Below, in pieces: positions 48,497 through 56,085 of a DNA stretch of 64,000 nucleotides (position 1 is its first letter; each line of letters begins with the position of its first letter). Location of the stretch: the NCBI RefSeq assembly GCF_023935105.1, contig NZ_CP096040.1:2604001-2668000 (forward strand), read 5' to 3'. A program made the translations under genes and the position numbers. The notes below the pieces were generated by a model. It was not told the DNA's origin, did no database searches, and worked only from the letters and a program-made list of their open reading frames with translations. This stretch comes from Caulobacter segnis. GTDB lineage: Bacteria > Pseudomonadota > Alphaproteobacteria > Caulobacterales > Caulobacteraceae.

Positions 48497-49798
48497 ATGT
48501 CCCAAGGCTCGAGCCAGCGTACGGGCTGGGCGCCACTGGTGCTCATCGTCGCCCTGTTCTTTCTCTGGGGCGTCGCCAACAACCTCAACGACGTCCTCAT
48601 TCCCCACTTGAAGAAGGCCTTCTTCCTGACCGACCTGCGGTCGGGCCTGGTGCAGTCGGCGTTCTATCTGGGCTACTTCTTCCTGGCCTTGCCCGCGGGG
48701 CTGCTGATGCGCCGCTACGGCTACAAGGCCGCGGTGATCGTGGGGCTGGTGCTGTTCGCCGTCGGGGCGCTCCTGTTCTGGCCGGCGGCCGAGCTGCGCC
48801 GTTATGAATTCTTCCTGTCCGCGCTGTTCGTCATCGCCTCGGGCCTGGCGTTCCTGGAGACCTCGGCCAATCCGCTGATCACCGTGCTGGGCGACCCGGC
48901 CAAGGCCGAGCAGCGGCTGAACCTGGCCCAGGCCTTCAACCCGCTGGGCTCGATCACCGCCGTGGTGGTCGGCCGCCAGTTCATCCTGTCGGGCGTCGAG
49001 CCGACCAAGGCGCAGTTCGCCGCCATGACGCCGGCTCAACTGTCGGCCTTCCAGGCGGCCGAGGCTAAGTCGACCCAGCTGCCGTACCTGATCATCGCCG
49101 CCGTGGTGCTGCTGTGGGTGGTGCTGGTGGCGATCACCAAGTTCCCACCGCAGGTCGGCCGTCCCACCGAGGCGGATCAGCACGAGGAGCGCGTGGACAA
49201 GCCGATCCTTGGCCTGTTCGCGCGCCCGCGCTTCCTGTTCGGTGTCGCCGCCCAGTTCTTTTATGTCGGCGCCCAGGTCGGGGTGTGGAGCTACATGATC
49301 CGCTACGCCCAGGATCAGGTTCCTGGCATGGGCGAGAAGACCGCCGCGGCGTACCTGTCGTGGTCGCTGGTCGGCTTCATGGTGGGACGCTTCGCCGGTA
49401 CGGCGCTGATGAGCCGCGTCGATCCTTCGCGCCTGATGGCCCTGTTCGCCGTCGCCAATGTCGGCCTGACCCTGGTCGCGGTGGCGGTTGGCGGACACCT
49501 GGGCCTGCTGGCCCTGGCCGCGACCAGCTTCTTCATGTCGATCATGTTCCCGACCATCTTCGCCAGCTCGATCAAGGGCCTGGGCCCGCTGACCAAGACC
49601 GGCTCGTCGTTCCTGGTCATGAGCATCATCGGCGGGGCCATCCTGACGGTGGTGATGGGGGCGGTGTCCGACGCCAGCGCCATTCGCTTCGCCATCCTGG
49701 TGCCGTGCGCCTGCTTCGCGGTGGTCGGCCTGTTCGGCCTGACCGCCAAGCGTCGCGAGGTCACCGCCCACGACGCGGTCCTGGCCGGAGGACACTAG
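48497..49798 (+). CDS. fucP: L-fucose:H+ symporter-like MFS permease
   Basis: 433 residues with GGAGGAAAC upstream. FHS signatures are LIVALFFLWGVANNLNDVLIPHLKKAF, FLETSANPLITVLGDPAKAEQRLNLAQAFNPLGSITAVVVG and FFMSIMFPTIFASSIKGLGPLTKTGSSFL. It has Asn-Asp (NNLND) in the first helix, as in E. coli FucP. First gene of a run of nine same-strand genes for L-fucose oxidation. One base separates its stop from the next ATG. Confidence 0.88.
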   Translation: MSQGSSQRTGWAPLVLIVALFFLWGVANNLNDVLIPHLKKAFFLTDLRSGLVQSAFYLGYFFLALPAGLLMRRYGYKAAVIVGLVLFAVGALLFWPAAELRRYEFFLSALFVIASGLAFLETSANPLITVLGDPAKAEQRLNLAQAFNPLGSITAVVVGRQFILSGVEPTKAQFAAMTPAQLSAFQAAEAKSTQLPYLIIAAVVLLWVVLVAITKFPPQVGRPTEADQHEERVDKPILGLFARPRFLFGVAAQFFYVGAQVGVWSYMIRYAQDQVPGMGEKTAAAYLSWSLVGFMVGRFAGTALMSRVDPSRLMALFAVANVGLTLVAVAVGGHLGLLALAATSFFMSIMFPTIFASSIKGLGPLTKTGSSFLVMSIIGGAILTVVMGAVSDASAIRFAILVPCACFAVVGLFGLTAKRREVTAHDAVLAGGH

Positions 49799-49799
49799 A

Positions 49800-50813
49800 A
49801 TGATGGACGTGCTGGTCTGCGCCGCGCCCGGCGACTTGCGAATAGAGCGCCGGTCCGCGCCGACGCCGGGCCCCGGCGAGGTGCTGCTGCGCGTGCGTCG
49901 GGTCGGCATCTGCGGCACCGACATGCACATCTATCGCGGGACCCAGCCTTATCTCAGCTATCCGCGCGTGATGGGCCACGAACTGTCGGGCGAGGTGGTG
50001 TCGGCGCCGGACGGCGGCGGCCTGCAGGCGGGCGACCATGTCTACGTCATGCCCTATTTGTCGTGCGGGACGTGCCCGGCCTGCGCCAAGGGCAAGCCGA
50101 ACTGCTGCATGAACATCCGTGTGCTGGGCGTCCATATCGACGGCGGGCTCTGCGAATACCTCGCCGTGCCGGCCGGCTTCGTGCGCAAGGTCGAGGGTGT
50201 CGGCCTGGACGAGGCGGCCATGATCGAGTTCCTGGCCATCGGCGCCCACGCCGTCCGCCGCGCCCGGATCCAGCCCGGGCAGTCGGTGCTGGTGGTCGGG
50301 GCAGGGCCGATCGGCATCGCCGCGGTCCTGTTCGCCAAGCTGGCGGGCGCCGAGGTGACCGTGGTGGACGGCCGCGCCGACCGGCTGGCCTTCGCGCGCG
50401 AGCACCTGGGCGCCGACCGGATCGTCACGCTCTCCGACGAGACGCCGCGCGCCCTGTCCGAGATGACCGACGGCGTCTTCTTCGACGTGGTGTTCGACGC
50501 CACGGGCAGCGCGGCGGCCATGCAGCAGGGCTTCGCCTATGTCGCCCACGGCGGAAGCTATGTGCTGATCTCGGTGGTATCGGCCGACATCACCTTCTCG
50601 GATCCCGAGTTCCACAAGCGCGAGATGTCGCTGCTGGCGAGCCGCAACGCCACGATCGAGGACTTCGACCACGTGCTGGCGGCGATCAAGGCGGGACGGG
50701 TGCCGACGGCGGCGCTCAACACCCACAAGGCGGCGCTGAAGGACCTGTCGGAAGTCCTGCCAGGCTGGATGGAGCCATCGGCCGGCGTCATCAAGGCCAT
50801 CGTGTCGTGCTGA
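49800..50813 (+). CDS. Zinc-dependent alcohol dehydrogenase (MDR family)
   Basis: 337 residues. Catalytic zinc ligands are Cys38 (GICGTDMH) and His60-Glu61 (MGHE). The four structural-zinc cysteines are in CGTCPACAKGKPNCC. The Rossmann motif is LVVGAGPIGIAAVLFAK. An ATG at 49803 is equally possible. In the fucose set it could oxidise L-fucose, a lactaldehyde or 2-keto-3-deoxy-L-fuconate; sequence alone does not decide. The end overlaps the amidohydrolase start by seven bases. Confidence 0.85.
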   Translation: MMDVLVCAAPGDLRIERRSAPTPGPGEVLLRVRRVGICGTDMHIYRGTQPYLSYPRVMGHELSGEVVSAPDGGGLQAGDHVYVMPYLSCGTCPACAKGKPNCCMNIRVLGVHIDGGLCEYLAVPAGFVRKVEGVGLDEAAMIEFLAIGAHAVRRARIQPGQSVLVVGAGPIGIAAVLFAKLAGAEVTVVDGRADRLAFAREHLGADRIVTLSDETPRALSEMTDGVFFDVVFDATGSAAAMQQGFAYVAHGGSYVLISVVSADITFSDPEFHKREMSLLASRNATIEDFDHVLAAIKAGRVPTAALNTHKAALKDLSEVLPGWMEPSAGVIKAIVSC

Positions 50814-51619
50814 TCGACGCCCACTGCCATGTCTGGCGGATCGGCGAGAACGACCACGAATGGCCGACGCCCGACCTGGCGGCGATTCATCGAAACTTCG
50901 ACCTGAACGATCTGGCCCGAGCGGCGGGCGGACCGGGACTTTCCGGCGCGGTTCTCGTGCAGTCGCAGCCCAGCGCGCGCGACACCGAATGGCTGTTGAC
51001 GATGGCCGCCGGCCAGCCGCTGGTGCTGGGCGTGGTCGGGTGGATCGACTTGACCGCGCCCGATGCGCCCGCCCGGATCGCGGCCCTGGCCGAGAATCCG
51101 CTGCTGAAGGGTCTGCGGCCGATGCTGCAGGACCTGGCCGACGACTGGATCCTCGATCCGACCTTGGAGCCTGCCCTCGCGGCGATGGTCGACGCGGATC
51201 TGTCGTTCGACGCCCTGGTCAAGCCGCGTCATCTTCCGGCGATCCTCGAGCTGGTCAGCCGATGGCCGCTGCTGCGGGTGGTGATCGATCACGGCGCCAA
51301 GCCCGATATCGCCGCCGGAGCCCTGGATCCCTGGCGTGACCAGATGGCGGCGCTGGCCGCCCGGCCTGGCGTGTATTGCAAGCTTTCAGGTCTGCTGACC
51401 GAGGCCGGCGACACGCCCACCGTCGAGGCGATCGCGCCGTTCGCCGCGCACCTGATCGAAATCTTCGGACCCGATCGCCTGATGTGGGGCAGCGACTGGC
51501 CGGTCTTGAACCTGGCAAGCGACTACGGCGCCTGGCGGGCGATGTGCGCGGCCTGGGTCCGGCCGGAGCGCCAAGCGGCGCTATTCGGCGAGACGGCGCG
51601 CCGATTCTATCGCTTATAG
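50807..51619 (+). CDS. Amidohydrolase-family L-fuconolactonase-like hydrolase
   Basis: 270 residues from the GTG at 50807. MLIDAHCHVWRIGENDHEWP carries the metal-binding HxH; KGLRPMLQD, VIDHGAKPDI, YCKLSGL and FGPDRLMWGSDWPV complete the amidohydrolase-2 family (PF04909) seen in L-fucono- and L-rhamnono-lactonases. It opens L-fuconolactone to L-fuconate. Overlap with the dehydrogenase gene implies coupling. Confidence 0.85.
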   Translation: MLIDAHCHVWRIGENDHEWPTPDLAAIHRNFDLNDLARAAGGPGLSGAVLVQSQPSARDTEWLLTMAAGQPLVLGVVGWIDLTAPDAPARIAALAENPLLKGLRPMLQDLADDWILDPTLEPALAAMVDADLSFDALVKPRHLPAILELVSRWPLLRVVIDHGAKPDIAAGALDPWRDQMAALAARPGVYCKLSGLLTEAGDTPTVEAIAPFAAHLIEIFGPDRLMWGSDWPVLNLASDYGAWRAMCAAWVRPERQAALFGETARRFYRL

Positions 51620-51624
51620 AAGGT

Positions 51625-52392
51625 ATGTCCGACGTGTCCGCCAAGAAGCGAGAATACCGCGCGCCCGCCCTGGAAAAGGGCCTCGACGTGCTGGAATTGC
51701 TGGCCGCCCATCGCGGCGGTCTGACCCTTGCCCAGATCTCCAACGCGCTCGACCGTTCGTCCAGCGAGCTGTTCCGCATGGTCCAGGTGCTGGAGGCGCG
51801 GGGCTATGTCGGCCGCGCCGCCGACGAGGACGGTCTGATCCTGACCAACAAGCTGTTCGCCCTGGGCATGACGCGCGCTCCGGCCAAGGACCTGCTGGAC
51901 GCGGCCCTGCCGGTCATGCGCGCCGTCGCCCAGAAGATCGGGCAGTCCTGCCATCTGGCCATGGCCAGCGGCGACCAGATGGTCGTCGTCGCCCGTATCG
52001 AGGCGCCGGGCGACCAGGGCTTTTCGGTGCGCGTCGGCTATCGCCGCAAGATCGTCGAGGCGACCTCCGGTCTGGTGCTCTACGCCTTCCAGCCGGAAGG
52101 CGTCCGTCAGCGTTGGGGCGAGGCGCTGAAGCCCGGGATCGCGGCGGCCGCCTGGAAGACCTTCGAGGCCAGCGCCGCCCACGCCCGCGAGGACGGCTTC
52201 GTGCGCGCGGCCAGCTACGTGACCAAGGCCGTGACCGACTTGTCGGTGCCGATCTACGGCCCCGAGGGCGTCGCGGCGGCCCTGACCTGCCCGTATGTCG
52301 ACATGCCCACCGCCATTTCGATGGAGGAGACGGTCGCCGGCTTGAAGCAGGCCGCGGCCGAGATCACCGGCGAGATCCGACCGACCGCCTAG
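51625..52392 (+). CDS. IclR-family regulator of the fucose operon
   Basis: 255 residues. The HTH is APALEKGLDVLELLAAHRGGLTLAQISNALDRSSSELFRMVQVLEARGYV. The effector domain includes QKIGQSCHLAMASGDQMVVVARIE and GFVRAASYVTKAVTDLSVPIYGPEG. It is embedded in the catabolic operon, as is an IclR gene in the Campylobacter fucose locus. It probably senses an intermediate and controls the promoters at 48413 and 52393. Confidence 0.9.
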   Translation: MSDVSAKKREYRAPALEKGLDVLELLAAHRGGLTLAQISNALDRSSSELFRMVQVLEARGYVGRAADEDGLILTNKLFALGMTRAPAKDLLDAALPVMRAVAQKIGQSCHLAMASGDQMVVVARIEAPGDQGFSVRVGYRRKIVEATSGLVLYAFQPEGVRQRWGEALKPGIAAAAWKTFEASAAHAREDGFVRAASYVTKAVTDLSVPIYGPEGVAAALTCPYVDMPTAISMEETVAGLKQAAAEITGEIRPTA

Positions 52393-52466
52393 GCCCGGCG
52401 CGGAGTGGCGGTCGATTGACTTGCCGTGGCCGGAATGGGATTTTATCAGCAACATCGATTTTATAA
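52393..52466 (+). promoter_or_regulatory. Intergenic promoter candidate before the aldo/keto reductase
   Basis: 74 bases with two direct GATTTTAT repeats (52439-52446, 52457-52464) 18 bases apart, and TTGACT upstream. It could be an internal promoter/operator of the fucose operon. Confidence 0.35.
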
Positions 52467-53501
52467 ATGAACGGGATGGAAGCGGGAATGGCAGGCGGCG
52501 AAGAGCGCTCGGAGACCTTGGCGCGCTTGCCGCGTCTGGGGTTCGGCGGCGCGGCCGTCGGCAACCTCTACGCCCCGTTGTCGGACGCCGCCGCGCGCGG
52601 CGTGATCGAGGCCGCCCTAGTTGCCGGGATCGGCTATTTCGACACCGCGCCGCACTACGGCTTCGGACTCAGTGAGACCCGTTTGGGCGAAGCGCTGGCC
52701 GGGCGGGACGCGATGGTCTCGACCAAGGTTGGCCGCCGCCTGGAGCCGGTCGCGACGTCCGCGCGCGAGCGCCATGGCTTCGTCGACGCCGCGCCGTTCG
52801 AGCCGGTCTTCGACTACACACGCGACGGCGTCATGCGGTCGTTCGAGGACAGCCTTCGCCGCTTGCGGCGCGATCGGGTCGACGTTCTGCTGGCCCACGA
52901 TCTGGGGCAGGCGACCCACGGCGAGGCTCATGTCCGTCACATGCGCGATTTCCTGGAGGGCGGCTACCGCGCCATGCGCGAGCTCCGGGACGCTGGGGTG
53001 GTCGGCGCCATCGGCCTGGGGGTCAACGAGCAGGCGGTCTGCGAGGAGATCCTGGACCACGCCGACGTGGACGTCTTCCTGCTGGCCGGCCGCTACACGC
53101 TGCTGGAGCAGACCGCTTTGGAAAGCTTCCTGCCGCGTTGCGCCGCGCGGAACGTGGGGATCGTCATCGGCGGTCCGTTCAACTCCGGCGCCCTGGTCGA
53201 GACCGGCGGGACGCTGCACTACAACTACGAGGCCGCGCCGACGGCGATCGTCGAGCGGGTGGCGCGCCTGCGCCGGGTCTGCGCCGCTCACGACGTGCCG
53301 CTGGCCGCGGCGGCCCTGCGATTTCCGCTGGCGCATCCAGCGGTGCTGAGCGTCATTCCCGGCATGGCGACGCTGGATCAGGTCGCCGATGCAATGCGCT
53401 GGTTAAGCTTGGCTATTCCGGATGCATTGTGGTCGGATCTCAAGAGCGAGGGTCTGGTCCGCGCCGACGCGCCCGTTCCCGTCACGCGAGCCGCCGCATG
53501 A
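52467..53501 (+). CDS. Aldo/keto reductase, probable L-fucose (D-threo-aldose) 1-dehydrogenase
   Basis: 344 residues; ATGs at 52476 and 52488 are also possible, as no clear ribosome site marks the first. RLGFGGAAVGNLY, IGYFDTAPHYGFGLSETRLGEAL (catalytic Asp/Tyr), STKVGR, DVLLAHDLG (His) and GPFNSGALVETGG are the AKR family landmarks of L-fucose/D-threo-aldose dehydrogenases. It would oxidise L-fucose to L-fuconolactone using NAD(P)+. The stop overlaps the following ATG. Confidence 0.85.
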   Translation: MNGMEAGMAGGEERSETLARLPRLGFGGAAVGNLYAPLSDAAARGVIEAALVAGIGYFDTAPHYGFGLSETRLGEALAGRDAMVSTKVGRRLEPVATSARERHGFVDAAPFEPVFDYTRDGVMRSFEDSLRRLRRDRVDVLLAHDLGQATHGEAHVRHMRDFLEGGYRAMRELRDAGVVGAIGLGVNEQAVCEEILDHADVDVFLLAGRYTLLEQTALESFLPRCAARNVGIVIGGPFNSGALVETGGTLHYNYEAAPTAIVERVARLRRVCAAHDVPLAAAALRFPLAHPAVLSVIPGMATLDQVADAMRWLSLAIPDALWSDLKSEGLVRADAPVPVTRAAA

Positions 53502-53797
53502 AGCCGATCCTGCTGCATCCCGACGATAACGTCCTGGTGCTGGCCGCGCCCATCCGCGCCGGCCAGGCGATCGAGATCGACGGCCGGGTTCTGCTCGCGC
53601 CCGGCGACGTTGCGGTCGGCCACAAGATCGCTCGCCATCCGCTGGTCATCGGCGAAAAGGTGCTGAAGTACGGCGCGCCGATCGGCTCGATGACCGCCGC
53701 CGCCGAGGCTGGCGCGCACGTCCACATGCACAATATGAAGAGCGACTACATCGCCAGCCACACCCGGTTGGCGACGGGCGAGGATCAGGCGGGATGA
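53498..53797 (+). CDS. UxaA-family N-terminal (SAF domain) subunit of a sugar-acid dehydratase
   Basis: 99 residues. The SAF-like beta-clip domain is seen in ILLHPDDNVLVLAAPIRAGQAIEI, GDVAVGHKIARHPLVIGEKVLKYGAPIGSMTA and GAHVHMHNM, as at the N-terminus of altronate dehydratase UxaA. The gene overlaps both neighbours (ATGA at each end), so the small and large parts are translated together. In Campylobacter jejuni a similar split pair belongs to the fucose locus, supporting an L-fuconate dehydratase role here. Confidence 0.88.
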   Translation: MKPILLHPDDNVLVLAAPIRAGQAIEIDGRVLLAPGDVAVGHKIARHPLVIGEKVLKYGAPIGSMTAAAEAGAHVHMHNMKSDYIASHTRLATGEDQAG

Positions 53798-54999
53798 GCA
53801 TCCAAGGCTTCCAGCGCGCCGACGGTCGCAAGGGCATCCGCAACGTCGTGGCCGTGGCCTATCTGGTGGAGTGCGCCCACCATGTGGCCCGAACCATCGT
53901 GACCCGCAGCGACGATCCGGACGTTCACCTGATCGGCTTTCCGGGTTGTTATCCAAATGCTTACGCCCTGAAGGTCATGCAGGCGATCGGGACGCATCCC
54001 AACATCGGCGGGGTGCTGCTGATCTCGCTGGGCTGCGAGAGCTTCAACCGCGAGGCCCTGCGTGCGGCGATCGCCGCCAGCGGTCGGCCGGTCGAGACCC
54101 TGATCATTCAGGAAAGCGGCGGCACCGCCGAGACGATCCGCAAGGGCGTCGAGGCCGTGGCCCGCCTCAAGGCGATCGCCGACCAGACGCCGCGCGTGCC
54201 GATGGACGTCTCCGAGCTGGTCATCGGCACCATCTGCGGCGGCTCGGACGGAACCTCGGGCATCACCGCCAATCCTGCCGTCGGTCGGGCCTTCGACCGC
54301 CTGGGCGCGGCCGGGGCGGCTTGCGTTTTCGAGGAGACAGGCGAACTGGTCGGCTGCGAGAAGATCATGGCCGACCGCGCCATCACGCCCGAGCTGGGCG
54401 CGGCGCTGGAAGCCAGCGTCCGCAAGGCCGAGGCCTACTATACCGTCATGGGCTACGGCAGCTTCGCGCCCGGCAACGCCGAGGGCGGGCTGACGACCCA
54501 GGAAGAAAAGTCGATGGGGGCCTATTCCAAGTCCGGCTCGGCCCCGATCGTCGGCATCCTCAAGCCCGGCGACCTGCCGCCGTCGGGCGGGCTCTACCTG
54601 CTGGACGTGGTGCCCGACGGCGAGGTGCGGTTTGGCTTTCCCAACATCTCGGACAACGCCGAGATCGTCGAGCTGATCGCCTGCGGGGCGCACCTGACCC
54701 TGTTCACTACTGGGCGGGGCTCGGTGGTCGGCTCGGCCGTCTCGCCGGTGATCAAGGTCTGCGCCAATCCCGAGACCTACCGTAAGCTGTCGGGCGACAT
54801 GGATGTCGACGCCGGCCGGATCATGGAGGGGCGGGGCACGCTGGATGAGGTCGGCGACGAGATCTTCGACCTGGTCCTCGCCGTCGCCGGTGGCCAGCGG
54901 ACAGTGTCCGAGGCCCTGGGCCATCAGGAATTCATCCTCACCTACAAGGCCTTCGACCCGATCGGTCCGGCCTGCCTGCCGCTGCGGCGCGCGAGTTAA
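53794..54999 (+). CDS. UxaA-family C-terminal (catalytic) subunit, probable L-fuconate dehydratase
   Basis: 401 residues matching the GarD/UxaA core: FQRADGRKGIRNVVAVAYLVECAHHVA, GCYPNAYALKVM, SLGCESFN, IQESGGTAETI, GTICGGSDGTSGITANPAVG, LVGCEKIM and LTLFTTGRGSVVGSAVSPVIKVCANPETY. Fe-binding cysteines are conserved. Together with the preceding SAF protein it forms a dehydratase giving the 2-keto-3-deoxy acid. No enolase-superfamily fuconate dehydratase is present in the window, so this pair probably fills that step. Confidence 0.87.
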   Translation: MSIQGFQRADGRKGIRNVVAVAYLVECAHHVARTIVTRSDDPDVHLIGFPGCYPNAYALKVMQAIGTHPNIGGVLLISLGCESFNREALRAAIAASGRPVETLIIQESGGTAETIRKGVEAVARLKAIADQTPRVPMDVSELVIGTICGGSDGTSGITANPAVGRAFDRLGAAGAACVFEETGELVGCEKIMADRAITPELGAALEASVRKAEAYYTVMGYGSFAPGNAEGGLTTQEEKSMGAYSKSGSAPIVGILKPGDLPPSGGLYLLDVVPDGEVRFGFPNISDNAEIVELIACGAHLTLFTTGRGSVVGSAVSPVIKVCANPETYRKLSGDMDVDAGRIMEGRGTLDEVGDEIFDLVLAVAGGQRTVSEALGHQEFILTYKAFDPIGPACLPLRRAS

Positions 55000-55010
55000 G
55001 GGGCGTATCC

Positions 55011-55739
55011 ATGGGTAGACTGTCGGGCAAGACCGCGCTGGTGACGGCGGCGGCGCAGGGCATCGGCAAGGCCAGCGCGGAGCTGTTCGCTCGCGAAGGC
55101 GCGCGGGTCATCGCGACCGACCTCAACGAAGACCTGCTGGCCAAGGTCGAGGGCTGCGAGCCGCGCCGCCTGGACGTGCTGGACCTCGACGCCATCAACA
55201 CCCTGGCCGCCGAGCTGGGCGCGATCGACGTGTTGTTCAACTGCGCCGGCCATGTCCACGCCGGCACGATCCTGGACTGTGACGAGAAGGCCTGGGCGTT
55301 CTCGAACGACATCAACGTCACGGCCCAGTACCGCACGATCCGCGCCTTCCTGCCGGCCATGCTGGAGGCGGGGCGGGGCTCGATCGTCAATATGGCCTCG
55401 GTGGCCAGCTCGATCAAAGGCGTGCCCAACCGTTTCGCCTATGGCGCCACCAAGGCGGCGGTGATCGGCCTGACCAAGGCCGTGGCAGCCGACTTCGTGG
55501 GGCAGGGGATCCGCTGCAACGCCATCTGTCCTGGCACGGTCGACACCCCGTCGCTAAACCAGCGCCTGGCCGACACTGGCGACTACGAGGCCGCCCACAA
55601 GGCTTTCACCGCCCGACAGCCGATGGGCCGCCTGGGCAAGCCCGAGGAACTGGCCCAACTGGCCCTCTACCTGGCCAGCGACGAGTCGGCCTTCACGACC
55701 GGCCAGATCCACATCATCGACGGCGGCTGGATCAACTGA
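55011..55739 (+). CDS. SDR-family dehydrogenase, probable 2-keto-3-deoxy-L-fuconate dehydrogenase
   Basis: 242 residues. The NAD motif is TAAAQGIGKASAELFAREGA and the catalytic set is NMASVASSIKGVPNRFAYGATK (Tyr-x-x-x-Lys). The sequence is of the BDH2/DHRS6-like group that includes 2-keto-3-deoxy-L-fuconate 4-dehydrogenase. An L-fucose 1-dehydrogenase function, as for the SDR in the Campylobacter locus, is the alternative. Eleven bases separate it from the dehydratase, with AAGGGG as ribosome site. Confidence 0.87.
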   Translation: MGRLSGKTALVTAAAQGIGKASAELFAREGARVIATDLNEDLLAKVEGCEPRRLDVLDLDAINTLAAELGAIDVLFNCAGHVHAGTILDCDEKAWAFSNDINVTAQYRTIRAFLPAMLEAGRGSIVNMASVASSIKGVPNRFAYGATKAAVIGLTKAVAADFVGQGIRCNAICPGTVDTPSLNQRLADTGDYEAAHKAFTARQPMGRLGKPEELAQLALYLASDESAFTTGQIHIIDGGWIN

Positions 55740-55740
55740 C

Positions 55741-56085
55741 ATGCGCCATTGCCTGGCCCTGGACCTCGCTGACGACCCGGCGCTGATCGCGCGCTACGAG
55801 GCCTGGCACGCGCCGGGCGCCGTGCCGGCGGCGGTGATCGCCTCGATCCGCGCCGCCGACATCCGCGACATGCAGATCTGGCGGATCGGCAGCCGCCTGT
55901 TCATGATCATGGAGACCGGCCCGGCCTTTTCGTCCGAGGCCAAGGCCGCCGCCGACATGGCGTCCGAGGACGTCCAGGCCTGGGAGCGGCTGATGTGGGA
56001 GTTCCAGCGGCCGTTGCCTGGCGCGGCGATAGGGGAAAAGTGGCTGCCGATGCAGCGGATCTTCGCCCTTGATGAGCAGCCCTAG
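55741..56085 (+). CDS. L-rhamnose/L-fucose mutarotase family protein (RhaM-like)
   Basis: 114 residues of the dimeric alpha-beta barrel family PF05336: MRHCLALDLADDPALIARYEAWH (active-site Tyr and His), IRDMQIWRIGSRLFMIME, DVQAWERLMWEFQRPLP and GEKWLPMQRIFAL. It speeds anomer exchange of 6-deoxy-L-hexoses. It ends the fucose run, one base after the SDR stop. Its TAG overlaps the convergent TonB receptor stop in CTAG. Confidence 0.88.
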   Translation: MRHCLALDLADDPALIARYEAWHAPGAVPAAVIASIRAADIRDMQIWRIGSRLFMIMETGPAFSSEAKAAADMASEDVQAWERLMWEFQRPLPGAAIGEKWLPMQRIFALDEQP

